Source: Skeletonema tropicum (taxonomy: Eukaryota; Bacillariophyta; Thalassiosirophyceae; Thalassiosirales; Thalassiosiraceae). From it: a stretch of DNA of 64,000 bases. Location of the stretch: assembly GCA_037178625.1 (NCBI GenBank), contig CM074131.1, positions 744,001 to 808,000 on the forward strand, written 5' to 3'. Below the pieces are notes generated by a model, which saw only the letters and a program-made list of their open reading frames with translations, was not told the DNA's origin and did no database searches. Position numbers and translations under genes: made by a program. This document shows, piece after piece, positions 22,989 through 34,000 of this stretch (positions are counted from its first letter, which is position 1; the number at the start of each line of letters is the position of its first letter).

Positions 22989-23596
22989 GCCCGAAGGTTT
23001 ATCCCTACTTACGAGCGCAAAATGCCTTCTTCGGCACTCACGTGATTCTTCTTTTCCGACGTTCCTCGCTCGACCTTCTTCGGCAGCGCGCTAATAAGTA
23101 GCAGTAGGTAAGTAGGATGCCGTGAAATTAAAAATGTAGAAAAATCAACCACAGTAGGCAAAGAAGCAAGTACCGCGACAAAAGCACTGAAGTCTGGCAC
23201 TGCACAATGTTGATCCCGTTTGTTCTCCCAGGGAGTATAAGTACGTAGTCCAAGCTTCGACAAAGCTCAGAGTTATTGCGGAAATCTGACGAGCTCTAGC
23301 GTAGCGTGGCGTGGTCGCGTCTGTATGTAACGTTTCTGTACGTGGGCTGTACATGGGTAGGAATCAGAGCACGAAAGCCGGGAGCCGGGAGAAGCTTGCC
23401 CTGCCGCCGCACGCCAATACATACTTAGGCCTATCTAAAAGAAGTTGCAAATGCGAAATTCAGTGCGAACTGAGCGAGGTTGAGGGTTGAATAAAATTTA
23501 CTTGCGAAACCGTCAATGCTAAATAGCATTCATCAACATCAAGGCGAAGCCATAATTACTTACAGCTTCCATATCCATAGACATAAAATTAACATC
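22989..23596. other. Upstream region of the ATPase gene
   Basis: No gene is seen. An in-frame upstream ATG at 23,516 would add 27 residues to the ATPase, but ATG 23,597 has the better context (AACATCATGTC). Confidence 0.4.
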
Positions 23597-26500
23597 ATGT
23601 CGACGGCAGCAACGAGCAGCGCCCCAGAAACAACATTCATTCTTTCCGAGTGGATCCACCGCGCCATTGATGAGGTCGATCTCTCCAATCTAGCCACATC
23701 CCCCGACGCCAATGTTGCGGATCAAGATCAACTTTCTCAATGGCCGGCAAACATCCGAAAGTCGATGGCGTTATGCTCAGATGAGTACTTATTGTTGGCG
23801 TTGAGAGTGGTACGCTCACTGGCTCACGAAATATGTGAGGCGGAGGATAATTTCGCTTCGGCCTCTGAGGGCGACCGTGAAAATAATTACCAAGGTCATA
23901 ATGATGCACCCCCCTTTGTGTTACCTGCACCGGGGACAAACTGGTCGGATAAAGTTCAGGTGCATTTTTCGTCGTCTGATAGCTCTGAATTCGATGAGAC
24001 CGGCAAGTTGGATCTTCGTTTTAAGAGGGCAACCTTTTTACCATCAGGTGAAACAAATAATAATGATGCTAAGGAACAAAGTGCAGATGAAGATTGCATT
24101 CGGCGTATTTATTCACTTGGAATTGTCTTGTACGAGTTACTATCAGGCGGGGAACGGCCTCCTGAGATTGAGCAACCGACAGGAGGGGCCACTGATGGCA
24201 CTGAAGAACTCTCCCAAGAGTTGTCCGAAACCGAAAACGTGGATCCCCTTCCCATGAATGATTTTAGTGAGGCCAATATTGTTGATCTTACTGCTGATCT
24301 TAACATAATTGATGACGTCGTTCCAGATGAATACAATCTATTCGATGATATCGAAGGGGACGATCTTTTCAACACTGAAATCCCTCGAAAGAGACAAGCA
24401 CAAAGTTGCGACTGCAGAGTTTATGATGTGTCAATAGAACCTTTGAGGGCAAAATGCCCTCCTGCATCTTTGTGTGATTTGGTTGCCAACATGATTGATT
24501 GTGCTGATGGTAATCCTAGTGGTGAAGACTCATATCATAGCATGTCGGAGGTCAGGGATGATCTGCAACTGATGCTGGATAAACCCGCAATTTATCTCTA
24601 CGACCAGGACATAGGGAAATTGTCAATTACTGGTTTACAAATGGGGGGCACTTTGTTTGGTAGGAATGCAGAGTTGTCGACAATTAAGGACGCATACTGC
24701 CGATCGATGTCAGGTAGCAGCGAGTTGGTGATTATCTCAGGCGCCTCTGGGTCTGGGAAGTCGCTGTTTGGTTATGAATTTGGGAAGCACGTGTTAGCGG
24801 GAGGTGGCATTGTACTATCTGGAAAATTCGACCAATTGATGCAGGGGACACCGTTCAGTGCGTTGGCATCTGCTTTCAATGACTACTGTGGTATTTTGTT
24901 GGGGGATAGCAGCCCGTCGTCTCTTGCGGGAGTGTTGGCGTCAAAAGTGCGATCGTCAATGGGAACAGATGTGCATCATTTGACCAAGCTCATACCAAAT
25001 TTGGCAACTATTCTGGGCCCTGAACCTGAAACAACTCCCATCAATCGCAACGAAGACTGTGACAACGCCCAGAAGAGGCTACAGTACTTGCTTTGCCAGT
25101 TTGTAGAAGTGATATCCAGTACATTTTCAGCCCCCGTGACTTTATTTCTTGATGATTTACAGTGGGCAGATGCGGCATCCATCGAAGCAGTCAGCTATTT
25201 GTTAATCGCAACAAGTATCTCGTGTCAAGAAAAGCGGGTTTTCTTCTTGGGCTGCTGTCGCGAAGGAGAGATCGACGAAGGGCATCCCGTGTGGAGACTA
25301 CTTAGTAGTGTTGAGAAATCCGGTTTCGGCTTCACAAAAATCAAACTTGATTTGACGAGCCAGCACACCATCAACACAATGGTTTCGGAAACTCTGTGCC
25401 TATTACCGCGTCTCACCCAGTCTTTGTCTGAAGTAATATATCACAAAACGAAAGGGAACCCGCTCTTTGTCTCTCGGCTGATGCTTTCTCTCAGCAACGA
25501 AGGTGTACTGCGTCCCAGCTTGAGTCGTCGCCGATGGGAGTGGGAGAAAGACAAGATCGATTGTCGGGAATTGCCCGATGACGTGACAATGTTTCTGAAT
25601 AACTCTATCAGGGATCTGCCCGAAGATGTGCAATCATCGTTGTGCGTTTTGTCGTGCTTTGGAGCAGCTGCGAGTATATCTTTTATCAAGACACTGGAGA
25701 GAGCTCTGCAACAGACTATTCGTATCTATCTGGACGTGGCTGTAAGGAAGGGTCTGCTTGACTTAATCGGCGATCAGTATCGTTTCAGTCACGACCGTAT
25801 CCAAGAGGCTACTTATAATATGATGGAAGATGGAGTCAGACGGCTGTTTCATTTCACTTATGGACTCTCTTTGGCATCGCTATCGATTGAAGAAGGTAGC
25901 GATGATATCCTCTTCATATCTGTGAACCAGCTGAATCTTGGAGGCCCTGCCACCGTTCACGATCAAAGCCAGAGTTATACTGTTGCTCAGATGAATTTGA
26001 GAGCTGGAAAGAAGGCAATGGAAATGTCCGATTTCAAAACTGCGTCGTCTTATTTACGTCATGGGATATCTTTTCTGAGGGAGCGCCACTGGGAAGAACA
26101 TTATAATTTGAGTTTGGAGTTGTTCGAACTGGGAGCAAAATGCGCCTTTACAAATGGCGATCACGAGAGGGTGAGGGTACTTTTCGAAGAAGTTTTGCAA
26201 TTTGCACAATCATTTGAGGACAAACTCGAGATTACGTACACGTGCATTCGATCGTTATTGACCGCTTCATATCTTGCGGAGGCCCTTACAAAAGGATTGT
26301 ACGTCTTAAATGAACTTGGTATAGTTCTTTCTGGGGATTTAGAGGCTCTGTTGATGGAGACCAAATCTATGCTAGCTGCATATTCTGACGAGCAGTTGTT
26401 GACACTCCCTGTAATGACAGATCATACGAAACTGATGGCAATGAAGCTTTTGTCGAGGACTCAAACTTGTCTCCTCCAAACAGACCCAAAGTCTCAGCCA

Positions 26501-27771
26501 ATCGCGACTCTGCATATGGTCCATTATTCACTTCAGCACGGCATGAGTGGTTTATCATCATTAGGATTTGCATTGTACGGAAGCTTTCTTGCTTGTATTG
26601 GCGATATTCCCACTGGCTATCGTTATGTTAAACTTGCCATCAAGCTGGCAGAGAAGTTAAATGCAAGAAGTAGTATGAGTGAAGTGCTTGTTGTGGGCAG
26701 TCAAGTAATGGGATACATCGAGCCATTACAAAGTGTCACTGACGTGATGGTACGTGGCCATGAGTATGCTTTGGCGATGGGAAATATAAGTAACGCCATG
26801 CTCAGTCTTTTGACGAATATAGTGTGTGCATACTGGAGTGGCAAACAACTTTCGCTCGTGAAGAGCACCGTGGATAGCACATTACGTCTGATGTCATCGT
26901 ATTCTACGCTTGTTTGGATATTACAGACTCTTCCTACCTATCGATCAATATTAGCCATGATCGGCAATGTTGATGACGTTCCAATCATTCTCGGAAGTAG
27001 ATCAGACATTGAAACGGAACAGGAGAGGAAAATGAGCGAGACGAACTTGCACCTCTTAAAAGTTGTGCATTTCAACAAGTTGTATGTTGGCTTTATGTTT
27101 CGAAGATACGTCGAGGTGAAGCAGCTCGCCTTAGCATATCGTGTGATTGCATCATTGCCATTCAGCTCAATATTGATCAGTCATTGCATGCATGTGTTTT
27201 ATGGGGGTCTCATAAACTTTTGGATAGCTCGCGAGACAATGGATGTGGATTGGTTTGATCGTGGTGAAAAGGCAATCCAGAAAATGAGATCTTACGCACA
27301 GTGTTCGTCGTGGAATTTTGAGAACAAATTGCTCTTGCTGCAAGCTGAGCAGTGCTATTGTGAAGAAGATTATGAATCTGCAAAGCGTTCCTATGATGCT
27401 GCCATATTGTCCGCGAAGAAGCACAAATTTGTGCACGAGGAGGCTTTGGCAAGTGAGCTCGCAGGTCATTTCATGTTAGAAACTGGGGAGGGAAACGCTT
27501 CACTTCCCTACTTTCTACTAGCTGAAAAGAAGTATCGTGAATGGTAAGCTTTATCTCTTATTTCACTTTATGGCTGCATTGCATTGTGTCGAAAATGAAA
27601 TATCTTACGTTGCCAAACTTTCTAACTCACAGGGGTGCTAATGCAAAAGGGGAAAGCATGAAATCTTTCATTCAAGAACGATTTGCAAATTATTCAGAAA
27701 ATGTATCAGAACGTGACATTTGTCCAAGCATTCCTGCAGAGCCAGATCCAAGAAAGAGGAGAGCATCTTGA
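23597..27771 (+). CDS. Kinase-remnant/AAA_16 ATPase with helical-repeat C-terminus
   Basis: The 1361-residue protein is encoded by two exons, 23,597-27,543 and 27,633-27,771; the 89-base intron starts GTAAGC and ends CACAG, and splicing joins ...REW to GANAKGE. Residues about 165-185 (IYSLGIVLYELLSGG) match the late subdomains of a Ser/Thr kinase, but the N-lobe, HRD and DFG motifs are absent. From about 360 an AAA_16-type ATPase follows ('GTLFGRNAEL'), with Walker A GASGSGKS at 382-389 and Walker B LFLDDLQWAD at about 517-526. The remaining 750 residues look alpha-helical, like the TPR-type arrays of this class. Cyanobacterial and algal relatives are multi-domain signalling ATPases with GAF or histidine kinase domains at the end; here the protein stops after 'W-G-A-x-A-K', so the output domains are missing. 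Ligand and role are unknown. Confidence 0.85.
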
Positions 27772-28141
27772 TCTTTATCTTAATTAGAACTCTCTCTTCA
27801 TATGTAATTATTTGTCGTGGGCCCATCATGCTACAGGCATACTTGCTTATTAAGCTAAGTATGTAATGCCCAGACAACTATCATCTCACTGTACATGTTT
27901 TAACAACTTAATAAGAAGTAATTCAGCTCACGACACTCTTTTCTATCAATGCAAGTTGTGGTAAGTATTTCTCAGCTCGAGCTCCCAACTGGATTTGGAG
28001 TTTGAGATGGTGTCTGTCTAAACGGTTTTCTTTTTCTGCATCTTCCAATCTATTTCCTCACTTTCATATGTGCTTATTGCTTTGCACAGTATATAATTAG
28101 ACTTGCCCCGAGCGATAGATAACAATAACACCATAAAAACA
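27772..28141. other. Intergenic between ATPase and dynein genes
   Basis: 370 bases of T-rich sequence serve as 3' end of one gene and promoter of the next, both on the + strand. No element is obvious. Confidence 0.5.
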
Positions 28142-30496
28142 ATGGCCGACGATGAATCCCGCACCGCCCGTCAAAAGGCACTAGCCGAAAAGAAGCGTCG
28201 GCTTGAAGAAATCAAAGCCCGTCGTCAAAATCGTCCCACTGCTACTGCGGTATCTACGGATGCTGCAAAAAATGCTTCCGGAGCAACTAATAATAATTTA
28301 GATGATTATATTGATTCGTTGCTCAAGACTTCTACTCCGGCATTGCCTGGAGTGACAGCTGCTACTGATGCTACTGCTGCTGCTGCTGACGTGAAAGAGG
28401 CGGCTATCGATACAGCGACGGCGGCGGCAGTTTCATCGGAGAATATTTCAGGAGAAAATGACAAACAACAAAATAATGTTGGTGGTGGTGATAATGATGT
28501 CGCTTCCAATGCAGCAGCTACCATGACTCCTCCACCTCCACAGCAGCCGAAAGTGGAGACATTTGAAATTGCAATTCAATGTGAAGAAGATGATTTTCCT
28601 CCACCATCATTAATTGATGATGAAGAAGAAGCTGAGGAAGAAAAGGACAACACTGAATCAAATAATGAGGGAGGAGGTGATCCAACCAACAACACTAACA
28701 TCAACACCGGCACTGTTGACAATAACAACTCCATCACCACCATGGAACAAACCATGGCTCAATTATCCCTCGAGGAGAAGCAACATCTCTTAACCTCACC
28801 GCCCTTTCATCACTTTTTATCCACGGCATCGAAACGAGTGGAGCGATTGTTAGGTGCATCCGACGAAGGGCTCATGTATGGGCTCCTCAAAGAAAAGGGG
28901 TGGGGGAATACTGACTTTAGTATCGATTATGCTGCTCAAGATTCCAAGGAAGAGAAAGACGACATGGAAAATGAGGGGGAAGAACAGCAACAGGCATACC
29001 AATCGGGTGGATTTTTCACTGCAAAGGCAACCTACACTTGTCCCAAATGGACGAATGGAAGGAATGTTACCGATATGGAATGGTGTCCTAGTCATAAGGA
29101 GTGGGTGTTGGCAAGTTACAATAATGTTGTACAACATCATCCTTCTTCCTCTTCTTCAACAGTGGGAGCAGTGGCAACACGTAACCTATCACCAAACGAA
29201 CAATTCTCCTCGGCATTTACCACACCCACTTCCACACCCAACAACGAAGGGATCATTGCCATTTACAATCTAACCATGCCTGGACGTCCCGAACACATTT
29301 TTTGCGCAGGTTGTCCAATCGTTCACTCACAATTCCACCCTGTGGAACACCCCAAGTTAATTTTGGGTGGGGGGACTTCCGGACAGGTGTTGGTTTGGGA
29401 TGCACGTGTTGGGAGGTATCCGGTACAACGGAGTAGTATTGGGAGTGGGGGGCATGATGTGGAGTTGATTGGGATGAAGGTTCTTGGTGGTGGTGGTGGT
29501 GGGAGTGAGGTGGAGAGTAGTGGAATAGCCACTGCAGCAGGTGGAGGGTCTTTGTCCACATGTAAATTAGTCACTGCTTCCAGTGATGGTTTGGTGAATT
29601 ATTGGTCGGTATCAAATTTACGTGATCCGGTGGAGTCGGTGAAAGTGGATGCTAATTTGAGTTGTTTGGATGTGTTACAGTATGGTAGTAATGAAGGAGT
29701 TGTTTGTGGTGATGAGCGGGGTGGGATGCATGCTATATTTGCTTCGTCTGGACGTGATGGAAGTGGTGGTGGTGGTGGAGGAGCAGGTGGCGGAGGAGCA
29801 TCATCCAAGAGAGTCGTACGGACAATCCATCCTGGTGGAATCTTTGGGAATCAGAGTCTGGATGATGTCACACCTCTGGAAGGGGATGGTAACGATGAAG
29901 CGTTGGACTCTGGTCATTATGGTATGGTCACTGCAGTTGCTGCTAGACCAGCCAATGCCAACAATACGAATACCCGTTCCAGTATGAAAGAAACAACAAC
30001 AGCATCGTCTTCTGACATGTCCAAGGGATTCTTACGAGGAGCAGGTGGACTTATTGTTACCACCGGTGTTGATTGGTCCACGAAACTATGGGCACCTGGC
30101 TATACTGATGCACCGTTGATGAGTTTCTTGAGCAATTCGTACGATTACATGAGCGATGTTCAGTGGAGCCCTGTCCATCCATCTATCTTTGCTACGGCGT
30201 CGAGCAATGGTACAGTGAATATTTGGAACTTGGCTGCCTCATTAGATCAACCTATTAGTGGTACGGAGGGTATATTGATTCATGACTTTTCTGGTGCCGG
30301 TTCTACCAGTGCTTCACCTTCCTCACGCCAAGGATTGAATAGATTGAAATGGTCAGCTGATGGTCGACGTATGGCCGTGGCATCGGGTGATCAAATGCAT
30401 GTAGTGAGTGTAGGAGAAGATGTGTGGAAGACCAGGGGTGATGAGGAGGGCAGAGTGATGAATAATTTGCTTTCAAGGGGTTTGATTCACGACTAG
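28142..30496 (+). CDS. DYNC1I: Cytoplasmic dynein 1 intermediate chain
   Basis: The single-exon protein has 784 residues; ATG 28,142 (AAAACAATGGCC) is chosen over the in-frame position 28,103. The start (MADDESRTARQKALAEKKRR) is the charged N-terminal helix that binds dynactin p150 in this family. Around 205-240 'LSLEEKQHLLTSPPFHHFLSTASKRVERLL' type sequence precedes a C-terminal WD40 propeller with recognisable blades (DMEWCPSHKEWVLASYNN; GIIAIYNLTMPGRPEHIFC; LILGGGTSGQVLVWD; WSPVHPSIFATASSNGTVNI). It should scaffold the dynein heavy chain and light chains on microtubules. It is longer than the usual 600-700 residues because of low-complexity insertions: Ala/Thr and acidic runs in the first 200 residues and Gly runs inside the propeller. 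Confidence 0.93.
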   Translation: MADDESRTARQKALAEKKRRLEEIKARRQNRPTATAVSTDAAKNASGATNNNLDDYIDSLLKTSTPALPGVTAATDATAAAADVKEAAIDTATAAAVSSENISGENDKQQNNVGGGDNDVASNAAATMTPPPPQQPKVETFEIAIQCEEDDFPPPSLIDDEEEAEEEKDNTESNNEGGGDPTNNTNINTGTVDNNNSITTMEQTMAQLSLEEKQHLLTSPPFHHFLSTASKRVERLLGASDEGLMYGLLKEKGWGNTDFSIDYAAQDSKEEKDDMENEGEEQQQAYQSGGFFTAKATYTCPKWTNGRNVTDMEWCPSHKEWVLASYNNVVQHHPSSSSSTVGAVATRNLSPNEQFSSAFTTPTSTPNNEGIIAIYNLTMPGRPEHIFCAGCPIVHSQFHPVEHPKLILGGGTSGQVLVWDARVGRYPVQRSSIGSGGHDVELIGMKVLGGGGGGSEVESSGIATAAGGGSLSTCKLVTASSDGLVNYWSVSNLRDPVESVKVDANLSCLDVLQYGSNEGVVCGDERGGMHAIFASSGRDGSGGGGGGAGGGGASSKRVVRTIHPGGIFGNQSLDDVTPLEGDGNDEALDSGHYGMVTAVAARPANANNTNTRSSMKETTTASSSDMSKGFLRGAGGLIVTTGVDWSTKLWAPGYTDAPLMSFLSNSYDYMSDVQWSPVHPSIFATASSNGTVNIWNLAASLDQPISGTEGILIHDFSGAGSTSASPSSRQGLNRLKWSADGRRMAVASGDQMHVVSVGEDVWKTRGDEEGRVMNNLLSRGLIHD

Positions 30497-30756
30497 AGAC
30501 TAATTGCACTAATTGCTCAAAGAATAATGATTTAGAGTAAAAGCCATTATTTGTATATTTCTCTGAATGATTGATTTGAAATAATGCATTCTCTTTTGGT
30601 GTTGGCACAGTTCAATGGTTCATAAGAGTAAGCATAACAATTTCTTTTCAAATATTATTATCAGATAAACATAACTTATCTATTATCTGCTATTGTGAAC
30701 ATATCAAAATATTAGCTATGTTCGTTCGGGTCCAGGTAAACGGCATCAAAGACAAA
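30497..30756. other. Intergenic, 3' side of the dynein gene
   Basis: 260 bases of AT-rich sequence up to the Copia target site CATAT. No feature is seen. Confidence 0.5.
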
Positions 30757-30761
30757 CATAT

Positions 30762-31079
30762 TGTTGAAGATAAAATCCGGTCAGGGCCCAACGACGAAGA
30801 CTACCGCTCCAGCCTATTACCACCGACAAGATGCTCTATCCAGTAAACAAACGTATTACTATGTTATTACTATGTTATTCACGAAGCACTAACATAGTTG
30901 ATAAAGTAAGAGCATCCTTGGCTGTTGAGGCTCATGGTGCTCATCCTCCGTATCTTGAGGTCTTCCTCCATATCTTGGCTCTTCAAGATGAGCCTTTTAC
31001 TACGTCACAGTAAGATAGTTTCTTGTTGGGTTTCTCACGTTTTGTGTTGTCTAGAGAACCCCGATTTACAGTTCCAACA
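30762..31079 (-). repeat. 3' LTR of the Copia element (318 bp)
   Basis: It starts TGTTGAAGATAAAATCC and ends TTCCAACA, with 5-bp inverted termini TGTTG/CAACA. It appears identical to 36,512-36,829. The pol stop codon lies inside it at 30,983. Confidence 0.95.
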
Positions 31080-34000
31080 CACTCCTGTGAGTTCACGGAC
31101 TGTTGTGGTGATTGTGGAACGTTCGTGGACTCATTCCCATTCTCTCTCTCAAATCTTCTCTGTAATTTATCATGATGGATGCCCATTAGTTCGTCCACGT
31201 CCACAGGGCCATGTTCATCGTGTTCAATGTTCATGATGATGTTCCTGAACCGTCTGAATTTGGATCCTCCTAAGGGCTTGGTAAAGAAATCGCCGATCAT
31301 CTCGTCTGTGGGACAATACTCCATAGTGATTTGTCTTCTCTCCTGTACGTCTGCCACGAAGAAGTATCTAATGTTCATGTGTCTAGTGCGCTTTCCGCTC
31401 GATCCCTTTCCATTGGTCTCAAGGAGCATGGCGCTTTGGTTATCTTGGTGTACGACTGACGGTTTCATGGGATATCCTTGTGCTTCCATGAAGTACCTGG
31501 TCCACAGGATCCCAGGCATATTGTCATGCACTGCGACTACCTCCGCCTCAGTTGAGCTTGTAGTGTTGATCTTTTGTGCGCTGGACATGCCATTCACCAT
31601 TCCCTTTCCGAACGTCATGTATGCACCAGTGTGGCTTTTCATATCATCATGTACCGCGAAAGCTCCGTCGATAAACCAATGATTCTGATCAAGTCTATTC
31701 GCCTCAATCTTCAGGCGCAGGAATTTAGTTCTTCTGACGTACTTGATGACGCGTGCGAGCTTCTTATAGTCATCTTCATCTGGTTCCTGTACACGCTTGG
31801 TCAGGAATGATACAGCGGTCCGGAGGTCAGGTCTTGCGCGTTGTGATGCGAATAGTAATTGGGCTGTAACGCGGTGGAACAATGCAGCTCTTTCTTCATC
31901 AAGCTTCGGTGCATCGTCCCGTGTTTTGAATAAATGACTTGCCGCAGGAGTCGCTGCCGTACCATCCATGTCTTCAGGAAGGTCCTCCAATACTTCGTTG
32001 AGGTATTTTTCCATATTCACCATCACGCTGTTCTCGTCCGAAAAATCGAGCGTCATGCCCAGATAATCGTGCACCTTTCCCCTTTTGACAGTTAGCTCTC
32101 CAACTTTGCCGAATTCCTCTTTCAGGGATGACAGCACTTCATCTACAACCTTTGAATCGACGTGTGATATCTTCAGATCATCCACATGCCACACGATGGT
32201 ACATTGTTTCCCATTTATCTCCTTGTTGGCTACGCACCAGTCGTATGGATTGACGACGAAACCTTGGTCCTTCAGGTATGATGAAAGCTTTTTCCAGAAG
32301 AGGACGGCCCCCTTCAGGGTTCCGTATAGTGCAACATTCAGTTTGCAGTATATGTGCGATTGTCCTCGGTGATTGTGGACGTATTTTTGATAATCATCCG
32401 GAGATATTTTGGCTAGGAGTTCCGCCATTCGACCATCTAGAACGACGTGTACGTCCCTGTCTTCCTTGGGCATCTTCGTTTGAATGAATGCCCCTGGAAT
32501 GTCCGCCGTGGCTACGTCTCTTTTTTCGTAGGCGTCTACCATACATGTAAGCATAATACCAGCAAGCGTTGCAGTGGGTGATGATGCCTCCGCCTTGGGT
32601 ATATAGGCTCGTTGTTTTCTACCGTCTGCGCATCCTCTGCCTTTGATTCTGCCGTCTCGCTTCTCCTTCAGATACATGAGGTACTTGAGAGCCTCTGCCC
32701 TCTCCTCTTTGGTGAGTTCATACCAGTGCTTGGGTTGAAAACCCTCCATATCGTGAATCTGCTGCAGTTCCTTTTGAATGGCTTCCTCTCCTTTTTCTCC
32801 GAAAACTTTTAGTCCTTTCCTCCAGTTCATCTGCTCCGTGGTGAAGAGGTACTCTGGCTCCTGATCGATTTCACTTTCATCCCCTTGTAGTCCTTGCTTC
32901 CATCCGAGGTGATCAGTTAAAAACATCCATTCCGCTTCACTCTGAGCAATGAGTATTTCGCTGTATCCATTGTCCTCCTCCCCATCCATGTTGAGTAGTA
33001 GGAATTGATCAATGTCTCGTGGGATCTCACCGAATGTGGCAAACATGTTGTATTCTGAGCTGAACTGATCGTTGAGGGGTGATTGCGTTGCCTTTCTTAC
33101 CGCTGCATTGCTGAACATTCTCGGATTCATCACGTGAACTCTTCCACTTGTGACGTTGACGTATTCAGATGTTGAGTAGAGGGAGTTGGGCTTTCTTGCA
33201 CGTGTGCTTCTTCGCACTCCTGTGGTTTCACCTTCTTCCTGGTTGACATCTTCCGTAATTGTTTCATCTGCCATTCCTGTTGCTTCATCATTATCCACTC
33301 CTGTTGTTTCATCATCATTTACTTCTTTGTACACTCCTGCTGTTTCGTCATCGTTTATTTCTCCTGGCTCGTCGTCGTCCACTCCTGTTGTTTCCTCATC
33401 GTCCACTCCTGCTGTTTCGACATCTGGCGCATTATTCACTCCTGCATTTGTCGTGTGGTTTATTTCATCGTTTTCATTTTCATCTGCCTCGCTGCCATAG
33501 TCGTCATCATCATCATCATCATCATCAGAATCTGCGTCGTCGTCGTCTTCGGCAGGGTCATAATCCTCATCACTTTCATCATTATCATCATTATCATCAT
33601 CCACTCCTGCGGTCTCCGCCTCATCAAGCGGAAGATCGTCCTCATCACGGTCTAAGTCGGCGTATAGGGTATCGAGATCAATATTATCACGGTTAGTAAA
33701 GGTAAGATTCCGTGCTGCCTTGGCACGGCGTGCCAGATGGTGGACCCTTGTTATGGCATCCTCAGGTAAAGGGAGGCGGGTGAAGCTGCGCCTGTTGATG
33801 ACGCGTCCCGTAGATAGACTGATGAAGTTGTACGAACCGTCCCCAGTAGGGCGGGTGGCAATAGCACCAATAGTGCGAGGGGACATGGAATTGTCATGCT
33901 CTTCGTGTGTCTGAGCATACTCGAAGAGTTCAACCCCGCAGTGTTTGTTGTGGTCAAGCTTACGATTGAGAACAATCTCCGCAGGACTCTGAGTGGTGGA

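Noticed and set aside
33186..33655. + strand frames opposite the Copia acidic linker
   Set aside because: They are complements of Asp/Glu-rich codons and His/Leu-rich by composition; not genes.
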